DNA of 64,000 bases, taken from assembly GCA_002293185.1 (NCBI GenBank), contig DBCS01000007.1:143939-207938 (forward strand), in the 5' to 3' direction. The notes beneath the pieces are model-generated. The model had not been told where the DNA came from. It ran no database searches and worked only from the letters and a program-made list of their open reading frames with translations. The position numbers and the translations under genes were made by a program. Shown here piece after piece: positions 1 to 8,776 of the stretch; the stretch's first letter is position 1; every line of letters begins with the position of its first letter. The stretch comes from Flavobacteriales bacterium UBA952 (GTDB taxonomy: Bacteria > Bacteroidota > Bacteroidia > Flavobacteriales_D > Crocinitomicaceae).

Positions 1-3000
1 GCATCTCTTTGTCTGCATTGATCCAAAGCGCTTCTTCTTTTGGCTGAAAATTAATGAGGCGAAGTGTTTCATCGAAAATCTCGATATTTTGAGTAATAAA
101 TGTATGGAGTTCTATTTTTTCAAATATAGGTTCTGGTAATTTGGCAAAGCGGGCAAATTCGTTCGCCATTCTGGCTAAAGCATCAATTTGTTCGATGAGG
201 GAGGGTAGGGTTTTTTGTGCAAGTTGATTAGCATCTGCATCTTGAGCATCCATTTTTCGCAATAAATGCTGGATGTTCAATTTCATTGGGGTGAGTGGAT
301 TTTTGATTTCGTGTGCAATTTGTTGGGCGAGGTCTCGCCAGGCACTCTCTCTCTCACTGCGCGCAATTTGGCCAGCAGCAAGCTCGAGTTCAGTTAATTT
401 ATCGTTATAAGCTCTTACAAGCGCGCCAATTTCGTCGTCATTTTGATAGGCGATTTTTTGATTTTTTTTACCTAGTTCTAAATTACGTACTGATCTTGAA
501 ACAATTTGTAAAGGCCCAATTAGCCAATTGCTGACTACCAAAGCAATCAATATGGAGAGCGCCAAGAGCAGCACAAAAACATTAATGGCCGCCTTAAAAA
601 ACTGTTCAATTTGTTGTTCATAGGCTTCTTGTTGACCGAAGAGCTGAACATTAACAAAACCAATTTGCTTCAGTGAATGATTGACTATAGGCAAATATGC
701 ACTACTGTAGTTCAGTTGCCCAATTTGGTCTTGATGCGAGAAAAAACTTTGGTTGGCGCCGATGAGCGCATCCATAGCCCTTGGGTTCATATGCTCGCCT
801 ATAAGGCCATAAGCAAACAGCTTGGGTCTGGATGAAGCAATTAGAAATCCGTCGCTATCAAAAACAAAAAGATCGGTTTTGAAGACTTTTGATAGTTTGG
901 CTAATTTTGTTTCTAGTGCTTTAGCGCTCACTGTTTGGTCAAGGGTATCCAACAAAATAGTTTGGGCTTTTAATTCGGCTTGCACCGAAGAAAGCTTCTC
1001 TCTTAATGCCTGCTTTGCGTAATTTTCAAACTGTTGACCAATAAAAACGGAACTGCCTAAACCATATAGGAACAAGGAAACTGCTAAGATTAACAAGAAG
1101 GCGAGTTGCACTTTGAACGAAAGCGACCACCGCAAGGCCTTGTTGTTAAATATGGTTTTGGTGATGTTGTTGGTAATTAAGAGTAATCCCCAATAGACGA
1201 ATAAAAAAGCAAAACTCGTCACATTTGTAAACCAGCCATTTGTTTCAGAGGAGATTATAATTGCTGAACCTTTGTCTTGTTGAACCAGCACATGAGAGAA
1301 CCCATTGTGTTCGAAATGGCTTCGGTTTGCCGCGCTGCTTTTGAAAGCAGAGAGCAGATTTGGATAATTAACAGCCCCTGTTTGGTGAATAAGTCTTCCT
1401 TCGGCATATTTTCCGATGGCGTATGATTCTAAGCTGTTAGAGATGCCAGCTTGGTCTGAAATGAGCAAGCGCGGAAAGCCAATTTCTTCAGGAATTCTTT
1501 TGGAGACAAGCGTAATACCAATCGTTTTTTCCGCTTTTAAGCGCAGCAAGATGACGTAACTAAGCCCCTCTTCTTCATGGGGCATAAAAAAGAGTCCGTC
1601 TTGAATATCTGATGCTTCGCCATGTTGTTTAACGAGCGTTTTTAATCTATGAAGCTTTAGGCTATCTGCTCCAAAGCAAGGCTTATCGTTGGCGTCATAT
1701 ATATCGGCATCGATATCAAAACCGTCCCATACACCAGTGAAGAATTTTTGGGTCAGCAGGTGTTCGAAGCCTACTTTGGTAAATTGTTTTTGTAGGGTAT
1801 CAAACGAGCTATTCAACCATTTTTCTGCTGAAATTTTAGACGCGGTCTGAGCATATGCTAATTCTAGATTGATATTGCGTTCTATGGCTAATTGTTGCGC
1901 AAAAAGTTTACGATTGTCAATGTCTTTTTTTGCTTGTAAGTTTTGTAAATAAAAGGACACAATGGAGGCTGTTACGCTTAATATAAGCACCTCACTACTT
2001 AAGCGGCGCCATGATGTTCTTTCGACTTTTTGAAATACGAATTGAATGAGAATGACACATACGGGTAGTAGATCAATCCAGTTTTGTTCTTGTATCAATA
2101 ACCAAAGAAACGGGAAGATCAGTAAACCTATTTGTAATTTATAAGATGGAAACCAGCGCTGTTTTTTATGAATAAAACCCCCAAGGTGAACTGCTCTTTG
2201 AAAACAATAGAGATAGAATCCAATTAGTGCAAAGAAAAAGTAGGAGGTGAGGCGGAGGTCAAAAAGGTGCTCAAAACTAAGTGGGATGTTCGAGTGCTCA
2301 ATAACGATTTGTAATTGCTTGAGCACCCAAAGCCAAAGTAAAAAGGGAAGAAATATAGCAGCTATATTGCTCCACCATTTGTCAATATCGCGAATTAGGG
2401 CACTTATTATGCGAAATCCAAAAACAATAAAAATACTGTTCACAGCAAAAGCAAAGAAATCTGGATTCCATTCATTGTATGCAAAAAAATCAGCAGCAAA
2501 CCAATCGTTACTTTGCCAATTAAGGGGCCATGTAATTTCGTACAATATAGTGCGAGTTACTACTAGGGCAAGCAATAGTACAAGGTTACCAATCCAACCT
2601 TTTTCAACTAAGGTTTGGAATTGATAAATAATACAGAACAGTGCAATTAACAGGTAGAAAGCCCCCCATTTGCTTTGGCTAGACTGGCTATCTTGCGCTA
2701 GGGGACTTGCATAGAAAACAATATCATTTTGTTGATTGTAAATGGCAAATTTGCGTTCACCATTTAATTGAACATCAAATTGTCGTTTCCAAAATGAAGG
2801 GTTATTAGCCTTCAGATAATTATTGGTGAATTCATATTCTTTGAGCACACAAAAACTGACGCAACATGTAATATTATCTTTCTTAAGCGTTGTACTGTAG
2901 TAATAGCCATTATTGAGTTGAATTAACCCATTCCCCGGAAAATTTGGCGTTTTATAGCGGCCTATTGGCAGCTGATTGGTACTCCAGCCAAAAAGCTTGT

Positions 3001-3247
3001 CTTTTTCATAAAGATGATAGGTGAGCTCTCTGGAATTAGGGAGATTTTTGCCTTCTTCAAGGCTATTCAAAACATATTTAGCTTGAGATTTTCCGGCTTT
3101 TTCAAGAGTGGTGAATTGATCTTGAATTTCGCTAATTGAAAACCGCAGCTCTCGACTCGAAAAAAAGGAAGACATCCCTGCTATTAAAAACAAAAGACCA
3201 ATTAAACTGAATTTCCAAGTTCGAATAAAAGAAAATAGCGCGTGCAT
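1..3247 (-). CDS. NtrY-like membrane sensor histidine kinase, C-terminus cut by window edge
   Basis: I translated this frame by hand from the ATG at 3245-3247 and found it open for 1082 codons to the window edge. It has a TM segment near residues 12-30, a periplasmic part, a block of several TM segments at about 193-420, a second extracellular domain, TM segments near 675-735, a further periplasmic domain (735-885) and a TM near 885-907. A HAMP-like linker follows, then the phosphoacceptor box AHEIKNPLTPMKLN with the histidine at about residue 979 (codon 311-313). The TPMKLN ending is typical of NtrY-type kinases. The ATPase domain lies outside the window. The gene starts 2 bases after the uridine kinase stop, so the two are probably cotranscribed. 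The signal it senses cannot be told from the sequence. Confidence 0.88.
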   Translation of the reverse strand, partial: MHALFSFIRTWKFSLIGLLFLIAGMSSFFSSRELRFSISEIQDQFTTLEKAGKSQAKYVLNSLEEGKNLPNSRELTYHLYEKDKLFGWSTNQLPIGRYKTPNFPGNGLIQLNNGYYYSTTLKKDNITCCVSFCVLKEYEFTNNYLKANNPSFWKRQFDVQLNGERKFAIYNQQNDIVFYASPLAQDSQSSQSKWGAFYLLIALFCIIYQFQTLVEKGWIGNLVLLLALVVTRTILYEITWPLNWQSNDWFAADFFAYNEWNPDFFAFAVNSIFIVFGFRIISALIRDIDKWWSNIAAIFLPFLLWLWVLKQLQIVIEHSNIPLSFEHLFDLRLTSYFFFALIGFYLYCFQRAVHLGGFIHKKQRWFPSYKLQIGLLIFPFLWLLIQEQNWIDLLPVCVILIQFVFQKVERTSWRRLSSEVLILSVTASIVSFYLQNLQAKKDIDNRKLFAQQLAIERNINLELAYAQTASKISAEKWLNSSFDTLQKQFTKVGFEHLLTQKFFTGVWDGFDIDADIYDANDKPCFGADSLKLHRLKTLVKQHGEASDIQDGLFFMPHEEEGLSYVILLRLKAEKTIGITLVSKRIPEEIGFPRLLISDQAGISNSLESYAIGKYAEGRLIHQTGAVNYPNLLSAFKSSAANRSHFEHNGFSHVLVQQDKGSAIIISSETNGWFTNVTSFAFLFVYWGLLLITNNITKTIFNNKALRWSLSFKVQLAFLLILAVSLFLYGLGSSVFIGQQFENYAKQALREKLSSVQAELKAQTILLDTLDQTVSAKALETKLAKLSKVFKTDLFVFDSDGFLIASSRPKLFAYGLIGEHMNPRAMDALIGANQSFFSHQDQIGQLNYSSAYLPIVNHSLKQIGFVNVQLFGQQEAYEQQIEQFFKAAINVFVLLLALSILIALVVSNWLIGPLQIVSRSVRNLELGKKNQKIAYQNDDEIGALVRAYNDKLTELELAAGQIARSERESAWRDLAQQIAHEIKNPLTPMKLNIQHLLRKMDAQDADANQLAQKTLPSLIEQIDALARMANEFARFAKLPEPIFEKIELHTFITQNIEIFDETLRLINFQPKEEALWINADKEM

Positions 3248-3249
3248 TG

Positions 3250-3876
3250 TTAAAAGCGATCAGGTACCAAGGTACGCAGTTGTTCACTTAAACGCAAGAA
3301 ATCTTGGTCGGCACGATGGTCATTAGCGTAAACAAAGTTTGCGGCACCTCTATAAGGAGCAATGAATTGTTCATAGCAAGGCAGCACATGGTTTTCCCAT
3401 TGATAAATGATTTCTGTGCGCTTATAGCCGCGTGTTTCTTGGTCTCGGTAGATGCGCCTATCAAGTTGTGTAGTGTGGTCCACATCAACAAAAATGCTGT
3501 AATCTAATTGGGCAAAAACGTCTTGATAATGCAGTGTAAATAAGCCTTCCACAATAATGAGCTCACTTGGATGTATGGTCAGAAGTACATTTTTACTGCC
3601 TTGAACATTAAAAAAGTATTCGCGAACCTCTATGGGCTCTCCGGCAATAAGCTTTTGAAGATCTCCAGCTAATTTGTGTGAATCAAGTGCTGTTGGAAGG
3701 TCAAAATTGACGATTCCGTTGGCATCTTTGGCCTGCTGTTCAAGGGGTAAGTAGTAGTTGTCCATGGAGAAAACAGCAGTACTTGCGCCTTGAAAAGTCT
3801 CGGATAGGCGATGAAGAAGGGTGGTTTTTCCAGCGCCGCTTCCCCCACAGATTCCGATTACAAAAGGCCTACTCAT
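3250..3876 (-). CDS. udk: uridine kinase
   Basis: This 208-residue P-loop kinase should phosphorylate uridine (and cytidine) to the monophosphate in pyrimidine salvage. The Walker A loop GGSGAGKT sits at residues 11-18, FSMDNYY follows at about 37-43 where the nucleoside site lies in the family, and IIVEGLF is the Walker B-like strand. I chose the ATG at 3874-3876. A longer reading from a TTG at 3889-3891 would run through a perfect -7 promoter box (3881-3888). The gene is first in an operon with the histidine kinase downstream. Related uridine-kinase-like proteins of uncertain substrate exist in Bacteroidota, so the exact nucleoside preference is inferred. Confidence 0.9.
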   Translation of the reverse strand: MSRPFVIGICGGSGAGKTTLLHRLSETFQGASTAVFSMDNYYLPLEQQAKDANGIVNFDLPTALDSHKLAGDLQKLIAGEPIEVREYFFNVQGSKNVLLTIHPSELIIVEGLFTLHYQDVFAQLDYSIFVDVDHTTQLDRRIYRDQETRGYKRTEIIYQWENHVLPCYEQFIAPYRGAANFVYANDHRADQDFLRLSEQLRTLVPDRF

Positions 3877-3880
3877 GTAA

Positions 3881-3888
3881 CAAAGATA
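3881..3888 (-). promoter_or_regulatory. -7 promoter element for udk
   Basis: On the minus strand this reads TATCTTTG, a perfect match to the Bacteroidota TAnnTTTG element. Only 4 bases separate it from the udk ATG, so the mRNA is probably leaderless or nearly so. I see no -33 TTG at the usual spacing. Confidence 0.7.
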
Positions 3889-3978
3889 CAACTTGTGAGC
3901 TACTTTTTTCGTCTTCTAAATATGGCTTGTACCTTAAAAAACCTTATTTTCGAAATGTTAATTTATTAAGTCCTCTCC

Positions 3979-6312
3979 ATGAAATCGTTTTATACTCTTC
4001 TTTTCATTTTTTTGACCAATGTAGTTACAGCGCAAATCCAAGGACTTGGAGGCTGGCCTACTTCCACCAAATTATCATTAGATCAAAAAACGATTGTCCG
4101 TTGGGATTATCCGCAACCAAATATTGCTGCTTTACAAGCTGAAGACGCGCAAGTAGACAACAAGGGGCTTGCACCATGGCGCTTTGGTTACAACAATTAC
4201 ACCAATATTTCTACTGCCAATACTGGCACTTGGTTGGAGTTGCCAAATGGCGCGCGTTTGTGGTTTGTTCGTGTGAAATGCGACGGTGCACTTACTGTCA
4301 ACTTTACTTTCGAACAAACAGAGATACCAGAGGGCAACCAACTCTTTGTTTACAATGGACAAAAAGACTTCATCCTCGGGGCCTTTACACAACAGCACAT
4401 TTACGATGGTCAGCTCGGTACAGAACTCATCCCTGGCGAAGAAGCGATAGTTGAGTACTATGTGGCGCCAAAAAATGAAATTGGACACATTCAATTGGGC
4501 ACGGTAACCCACGGCTACCGCACAGCCAATGAATTCATGGAAAAAGCATTTGGTAGTTCAGGCGCTTGTAACATGAACGCAAACTGCCCTGATGGCTTGC
4601 CCTGGACCCCTCAACGAAATAGCGCAGTCATGCTCGTGTCGGGGAGTAGTGGTTTTTGCTCTGGAGCCCTTATTAACAATACCCAAAATGATGGCAAACC
4701 TTATGTACTAACTGCAAACCATTGTTACAGCAATCCTGCAAATTGGATTTTTCGTTTCAATTGGCAATCAGAAACTTGTTCGAATCCTGGCACGTCGCCA
4801 AGTTTTCAATCTTTAAGTGGGGCAGTATTGCGCTCACGTCGAACACCCTCAGATTTTTGCTTAGTAGAAATTACAGGGGGTTTGGACAATGGGACCGTTC
4901 CACTGGACTACAATCCTTATTTTGCCGGGTGGGATAACTCTGGAACAATACCAACTACAACGGTTTGTATACATCATCCGTCAGGCGACATCAAGAAAAT
5001 AGCATTTGACGACAACCCTGCAACAATATCTCAAGCAATGGGCTCGTCTGAACCTAACTCAACATGGACGGTTCAATGGGATCGCAATACAACAACTGAG
5101 GGGGGCTCATCGGGCTCACCATTATTTGATCAAAGCGGCCGTATTATCGGTCAGCTTTGGGGCGGAGGTGCTTCTTGCATGAATTTAAGTGCCCCCGATT
5201 ACTACGGAAGGGTGCTCAGTTCTTGGGTGCCAGCCGGCAGTAACAGCACCAATCAGCTCAAACACTGGCTAGACCCCCTCAATTCTGGGGCGGCATTTAT
5301 CGACGGATTCGACCCAACCAATTCGACTAGCCTTGCTTTAGATGCCGCACTGTCTGGGGCAAGCATCGTTGAGCAAGCAGTTTGTGCAGACAACTATTTG
5401 CCGAGCGTTTCTTTATTAAATATTGGCAGCACAACGCTAACTAGCGCTCTTATCGAATATCAAATCGATAATGGACCCGTACAACAATTGAATTGGTCTG
5501 GATCTTTGGCCCAATGGCAAGTTCAAGTTATTGATTTACCTATGGTGCAGCTAGCCACAGGAAGCCACACGTTCACCGCTACGGTAAGTAATCCGAATCA
5601 AGCGCTCGACGAAAACGCAGCTAATAACCAATCTATCTCTAGCATTAATATTACAGCTGTGCCTGAAACAATAGATCTACTAAAAGTGACGTTACTTACC
5701 GATAACTACGCCGATGAAACTTATGTTGAGTTGCGCAATGCAGCAGGTGTGGTCGTGTGGTCAGAGGGCAATGAAAACGTTGCCGGTAATTTTGGTACGA
5801 GCAATTTTCCAGCACCTACAGACCCGACCAATCCACTTCTCGAAAACACTACCTATAACTACGACATTCCGCTGAGCGTATTCGAATGCTACACTTTTGT
5901 TCTTTATGATTATTACGGTGACGGCATGGCAGCTTCTCAATGGGGTGGTATCGATGGTGCACTCTCCCTTTCTGACAACAACGCTGTAACTATCTATACC
6001 TTGCCAGCTGCTGATTTTGGAGATAGTACTGCCATAGTTATTCGCCATATCGACGATGCAGGATTAGACCCTACTACTTTTAATTTTGTATTAGCACCAA
6101 ATCCAGTACAAGCTGAACTCTATTTAAATTGGTTCAATCCAATGCAAGTGCGTATTCAAGTATACGATATTTGCGGCAAACTACTCTTGAACAAAGAGGA
6201 GGATTCTAATGCTACACAACTCGATATTCAAGCCTTGAGCGCAGGAACTTACCTACTCCAATTGAGTAATTCGTCTGGCGCAGTGGTTCAGCAGAAATTC
6301 GTCAAACAATAA
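3979..6312 (+). CDS. secreted Lys-C-like trypsin-fold serine protease with type IX (type A) sorting domain
   Basis: This 777-residue protein begins with a signal peptide (about residues 1-18, ending VVTAQ). An N-terminal beta domain precedes a trypsin-fold peptidase. The catalytic triad is visible as LTANHC (His near 248), PSDFCLVE (Asp near 292) and GGSSGSPLF (Ser near 378). Cysteine-rich spacing and overall layout resemble bacterial lysyl endopeptidases. A CARDB-like beta domain (about 450-560) and another beta region follow. The last ~75 residues (APNPVQ, then VYDICGKLL, then SAGTYLLQL) form a type A sorting domain for type IX secretion to the cell surface. The cleavage specificity is inferred from fold resemblance only. 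The gene diverges from udk, with 102 bases between their start codons. Confidence 0.9.
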   Translation: MKSFYTLLFIFLTNVVTAQIQGLGGWPTSTKLSLDQKTIVRWDYPQPNIAALQAEDAQVDNKGLAPWRFGYNNYTNISTANTGTWLELPNGARLWFVRVKCDGALTVNFTFEQTEIPEGNQLFVYNGQKDFILGAFTQQHIYDGQLGTELIPGEEAIVEYYVAPKNEIGHIQLGTVTHGYRTANEFMEKAFGSSGACNMNANCPDGLPWTPQRNSAVMLVSGSSGFCSGALINNTQNDGKPYVLTANHCYSNPANWIFRFNWQSETCSNPGTSPSFQSLSGAVLRSRRTPSDFCLVEITGGLDNGTVPLDYNPYFAGWDNSGTIPTTTVCIHHPSGDIKKIAFDDNPATISQAMGSSEPNSTWTVQWDRNTTTEGGSSGSPLFDQSGRIIGQLWGGGASCMNLSAPDYYGRVLSSWVPAGSNSTNQLKHWLDPLNSGAAFIDGFDPTNSTSLALDAALSGASIVEQAVCADNYLPSVSLLNIGSTTLTSALIEYQIDNGPVQQLNWSGSLAQWQVQVIDLPMVQLATGSHTFTATVSNPNQALDENAANNQSISSINITAVPETIDLLKVTLLTDNYADETYVELRNAAGVVVWSEGNENVAGNFGTSNFPAPTDPTNPLLENTTYNYDIPLSVFECYTFVLYDYYGDGMAASQWGGIDGALSLSDNNAVTIYTLPAADFGDSTAIVIRHIDDAGLDPTTFNFVLAPNPVQAELYLNWFNPMQVRIQVYDICGKLLLNKEEDSNATQLDIQALSAGTYLLQLSNSSGAVVQQKFVKQ

Positions 6313-6323
6313 GATTTCTTTAG

Positions 6324-7442
6324 ATGAGCGGGCTCTACTTGCACATCCCGTTTTGTCGCAAGCGCTGCACTTACTGCGATTTCCATTTTTCTACAACTTT
6401 TGATAATTATAGAAGTAGTTTAATTGCCGCGCTTGTTCGGGAGCTCATATTGCGCAGCCCGGAGTCAACAGCCCCGCTGCAAACCATTTATTTTGGCGGC
6501 GGAACACCTAGCATTTTAACAAGTGCAGAACTCGGTCATATTTTTGAGGCCGTGCATCAACATTACAAAGTAACTTCGGATTGTGAAATATCATTTGAGG
6601 CGAATCCGGAGGATATCAATCAAAAGAATTTGGAAGCTTGGAAAGCAGTTGGCATAAATCGTTTGAGTATTGGCTTACAAACTTTTTCGAATGAAGACTT
6701 GCTTTGGATGAATCGAGCACATCAGGTAAAAGATGGCCTTGATGGTATAAAGCTCGCCCAAAATCTTGGCTTTGATAATATAAGCGTCGACCTCATTTAC
6801 GGGCTTCCAGGACAATCTTTAGCCGCTTGGGAGGCTAGCTTAGCCGCGGTTTTTGAGTTGGGAGTCCAACACCTTTCGGCTTATTGCCTAACCATTGAAC
6901 CAAAAACAGCGTTGAATCATTTAGTGCGCAAAAAGAAACTGCAACCTGCTGACGAGGTGCTGCAGAGTGAACAATTTTTAAGTCTTCTTGATAAGTCAAA
7001 GGCCTTTGGATTTGAACAATATGAAATTTCTAATTTTTCGTTAAAAGGCTTTCATTCTAAACACAATAGCTCCTATTGGAAATTTGAACCATATATTGGA
7101 ATCGGCCCTTCAGCTCATTCTTTTGACGGTGAAAAACGCCGCTGGAATGTGCGCAATAATACAACTTACACCAAAAACGTTGGTAAAAATGAAACCTGGT
7201 TTGATTGCGAATATTTAAGTAGCAACGAATACCGCAACGAACAAATTTTATTGGGTCTTAGAACAATTTGGGGCTTGGACATACGCACCTTAAAATCTGA
7301 ATTTACAACAAAAGAAAAAGCGCAAATCGAAGAATTTACGCTTTTGGGTTGGTTATGTTGGGAGCAAGATCAAATTACACTTACTCAAGAAGGTAAATTG
7401 CACGCAGACGGCATTGCCGCGGCGCTTTTTCGATTAGACTAA
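6324..7442 (+). CDS. hemW: radical SAM heme chaperone HemW
   Basis: This 372-residue protein is a radical SAM enzyme of the HemW (formerly oxygen-independent coproporphyrinogen oxidase-like) family, thought to bind heme and deliver it to apo-proteins. The 4Fe-4S site is CRKRCTYC at residues 11-18, followed by the usual DFHF. YFGGGTPS and EANPED are family motifs of the SAM-binding core, and GLPGQS follows. HemN proper has a longer N-terminal region and a different cysteine context, so HemW is the better call. It starts 11 bases after the protease stop. Its stop codon overlaps that of the opposing bacilliredoxin gene. Confidence 0.93.
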   Translation: MSGLYLHIPFCRKRCTYCDFHFSTTFDNYRSSLIAALVRELILRSPESTAPLQTIYFGGGTPSILTSAELGHIFEAVHQHYKVTSDCEISFEANPEDINQKNLEAWKAVGINRLSIGLQTFSNEDLLWMNRAHQVKDGLDGIKLAQNLGFDNISVDLIYGLPGQSLAAWEASLAAVFELGVQHLSAYCLTIEPKTALNHLVRKKKLQPADEVLQSEQFLSLLDKSKAFGFEQYEISNFSLKGFHSKHNSSYWKFEPYIGIGPSAHSFDGEKRRWNVRNNTTYTKNVGKNETWFDCEYLSSNEYRNEQILLGLRTIWGLDIRTLKSEFTTKEKAQIEEFTLLGWLCWEQDQITLTQEGKLHADGIAAALFRLD

Positions 7443-7852
7443 CAAAATTCGTCGTAGGCAGCCTGAAGATTAGCCGCAATCATTTGGGCACTACCACCTT
7501 CGATATGGTGTCTTTCTAAGAAGTGCACTAATTTCCCTTCTTTAAACAGCGCGATTGACGGAGAAGAGGGCGGATATGGCAAGAAGTACTTTCTAGCCTG
7601 AGCAACTGCGTCTTGATCCACGCCTGCAAAAACAGTGGTAAGTTTGGCGGGCGCTTTGTCGTGTTGAATGGAGAGTTTTACACCAGGGCGCATATTACCA
7701 GCAGCACAGCCACAAACAGAATTAACAACTACAAGCAGTGTGTCAGTGTTTGCGGAGATGGCAGCGTCAACAGCGGGTGCATCTAATAATTCTTCAAACC
7801 CTACTTTAGTAAGGTCTTCTTTCATGGGTTGAACAAGTTCTATTGGATACAT
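7439..7852 (-). CDS. BrxA/BrxB family bacilliredoxin
   Basis: The 137-residue protein matches the BrxA/BrxB (YphP/YqiW, formerly DUF1094) family of thioredoxin-fold proteins. The redox motif is CGC at residues 47-49 in the context VNSVCGCAAG, instead of the CxxC of thioredoxin. PYPPSSPSIALF carries the cis-proline side of the active site. In Firmicutes these proteins remove bacillithiol from mixed disulfides; in this organism the same role is inferred and would require bacillithiol synthesis genes elsewhere. It is tail-to-tail with hemW, the two overlapping by 4 bases. Confidence 0.9.
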   Translation of the reverse strand: MYPIELVQPMKEDLTKVGFEELLDAPAVDAAISANTDTLLVVVNSVCGCAAGNMRPGVKLSIQHDKAPAKLTTVFAGVDQDAVAQARKYFLPYPPSSPSIALFKEGKLVHFLERHHIEGGSAQMIAANLQAAYDEFC

Positions 7853-7865
7853 ATCTATTTTTTCA

Positions 7866-7873
7866 CAAAATTA
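7866..7873 (-). promoter_or_regulatory. -7 promoter element for the bacilliredoxin gene
   Basis: The minus strand reads TAATTTTG, a perfect TAnnTTTG match, 13 bases before the ATG. No TTG at the -33 position is obvious. Confidence 0.6.
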
Positions 7874-7906
7874 AGAAAGTCTTTAAGAAGATATGTCATT
7901 GAGGTG

Positions 7907-8776
7907 TCATTTCTCAAGGTTTTGCAATAGCCATGAAGCAGTTGGCTGCTTTTTAATGTCTTGTTTTGCTGCAATGCCAAATACTTCTCTAAATGTAGCG
8001 CTTTTGTCGCGCATGAAGGTGAGGTAACGCTTGAATTGTTGGGCGCTATGGTAATTTGCGCTCTGTTTGATTATGGATAGACTCATGTAGTCTGCGTAGC
8101 ATTTATTTTTTTTATCTAAGGCAAAAGTAAAGCGCCTTTTTTTGGCAGCTTTTTTTAAGACATGCAGATAGGTATCGTACCGACATAGTAATAATGTGTG
8201 CAGCAACTGATAATTGTCAAAAGCGAGTTGATGGTCTTTGAATCTGCGCAAGAGGGTTTTGTAAGTTTTGTTGAGTTGTTGCTTGTTTTCTCGACCTCGA
8301 TATGCATAGTTGAGATGCGCGTTTAAAACGGGTTGTGCTTTGTTATCAGCTGCAGACCAGAGGTAATGTGCTGAAAGATCTCTAAAATGACGCACCTTCA
8401 CGACGGAGTCTGGTAGGTATGATACGCCAATTGGAATAGCCGCAAAATCGGCCTGATGAAACTGAAAATCTAAGCCAGTAAGTGCCTTTTGTGCTTGTAG
8501 GCCGTCTAATATGACAATGTCAAAACCGGGTTCCCAGGGCTGTTTTTGAAGCGCTTTTCGAATTTGATGGGGGCTAAGTTCAATAATGGTAAGGTTTAAA
8601 TTTCTGCGCTTGCCTATTTTGAATAGCACTTGTTTTTGCGCATCTGTCATGAAGTTTTGTGCGACTGTTAGCTGGTTTTCAGCATGGGGCTGGGCTTCTT
8701 CTATGGCACAGCCTGTAAAGAGCAAAAACAAGAATATAAGTAGCAAATTACGCACCGGTAAGTTTTTTGATTTCAT
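7907..8776 (-). CDS. lipoprotein resembling periplasmic solute-binding proteins
   Basis: This 289-residue protein has a lipoprotein signal with lipobox LLFTGC near residues 18-23. The rest has the alternating layout of a type 2 periplasmic binding protein. A strand near 36 precedes a helix (TDAQKQVLFKIGKRRN), then DIVILDG, then a long helical C-terminal half. This is reminiscent of Fbp-like iron-binding proteins, but the match is weak and I saw no iron-ligand signature. No ABC permease or ATPase lies nearby, so it is an orphan. Its first 29 bases overlap the 3' end of mutS, which implies coupling to that transcript. Its true substrate, if any, is unknown. Confidence 0.65.
   Translation of the reverse strand: MKSKNLPVRNLLLIFLFLLFTGCAIEEAQPHAENQLTVAQNFMTDAQKQVLFKIGKRRNLNLTIIELSPHQIRKALQKQPWEPGFDIVILDGLQAQKALTGLDFQFHQADFAAIPIGVSYLPDSVVKVRHFRDLSAHYLWSAADNKAQPVLNAHLNYAYRGRENKQQLNKTYKTLLRRFKDHQLAFDNYQLLHTLLLCRYDTYLHVLKKAAKKRRFTFALDKKNKCYADYMSLSIIKQSANYHSAQQFKRYLTFMRDKSATFREVFGIAAKQDIKKQPTASWLLQNLEK

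Noticed and set aside
313..1022. Plus-strand frames inside the left-edge region
   Set aside because: The minus strand is open throughout as a histidine kinase with clear HAMP and H-box motifs; the plus-strand frames are shadows.
3927..3952. TTG...TATTTTCG as a promoter for the Lys-C-like protease
   Set aside because: One mismatch in the -7 box and a spacing of only 15 bases; too weak to list.
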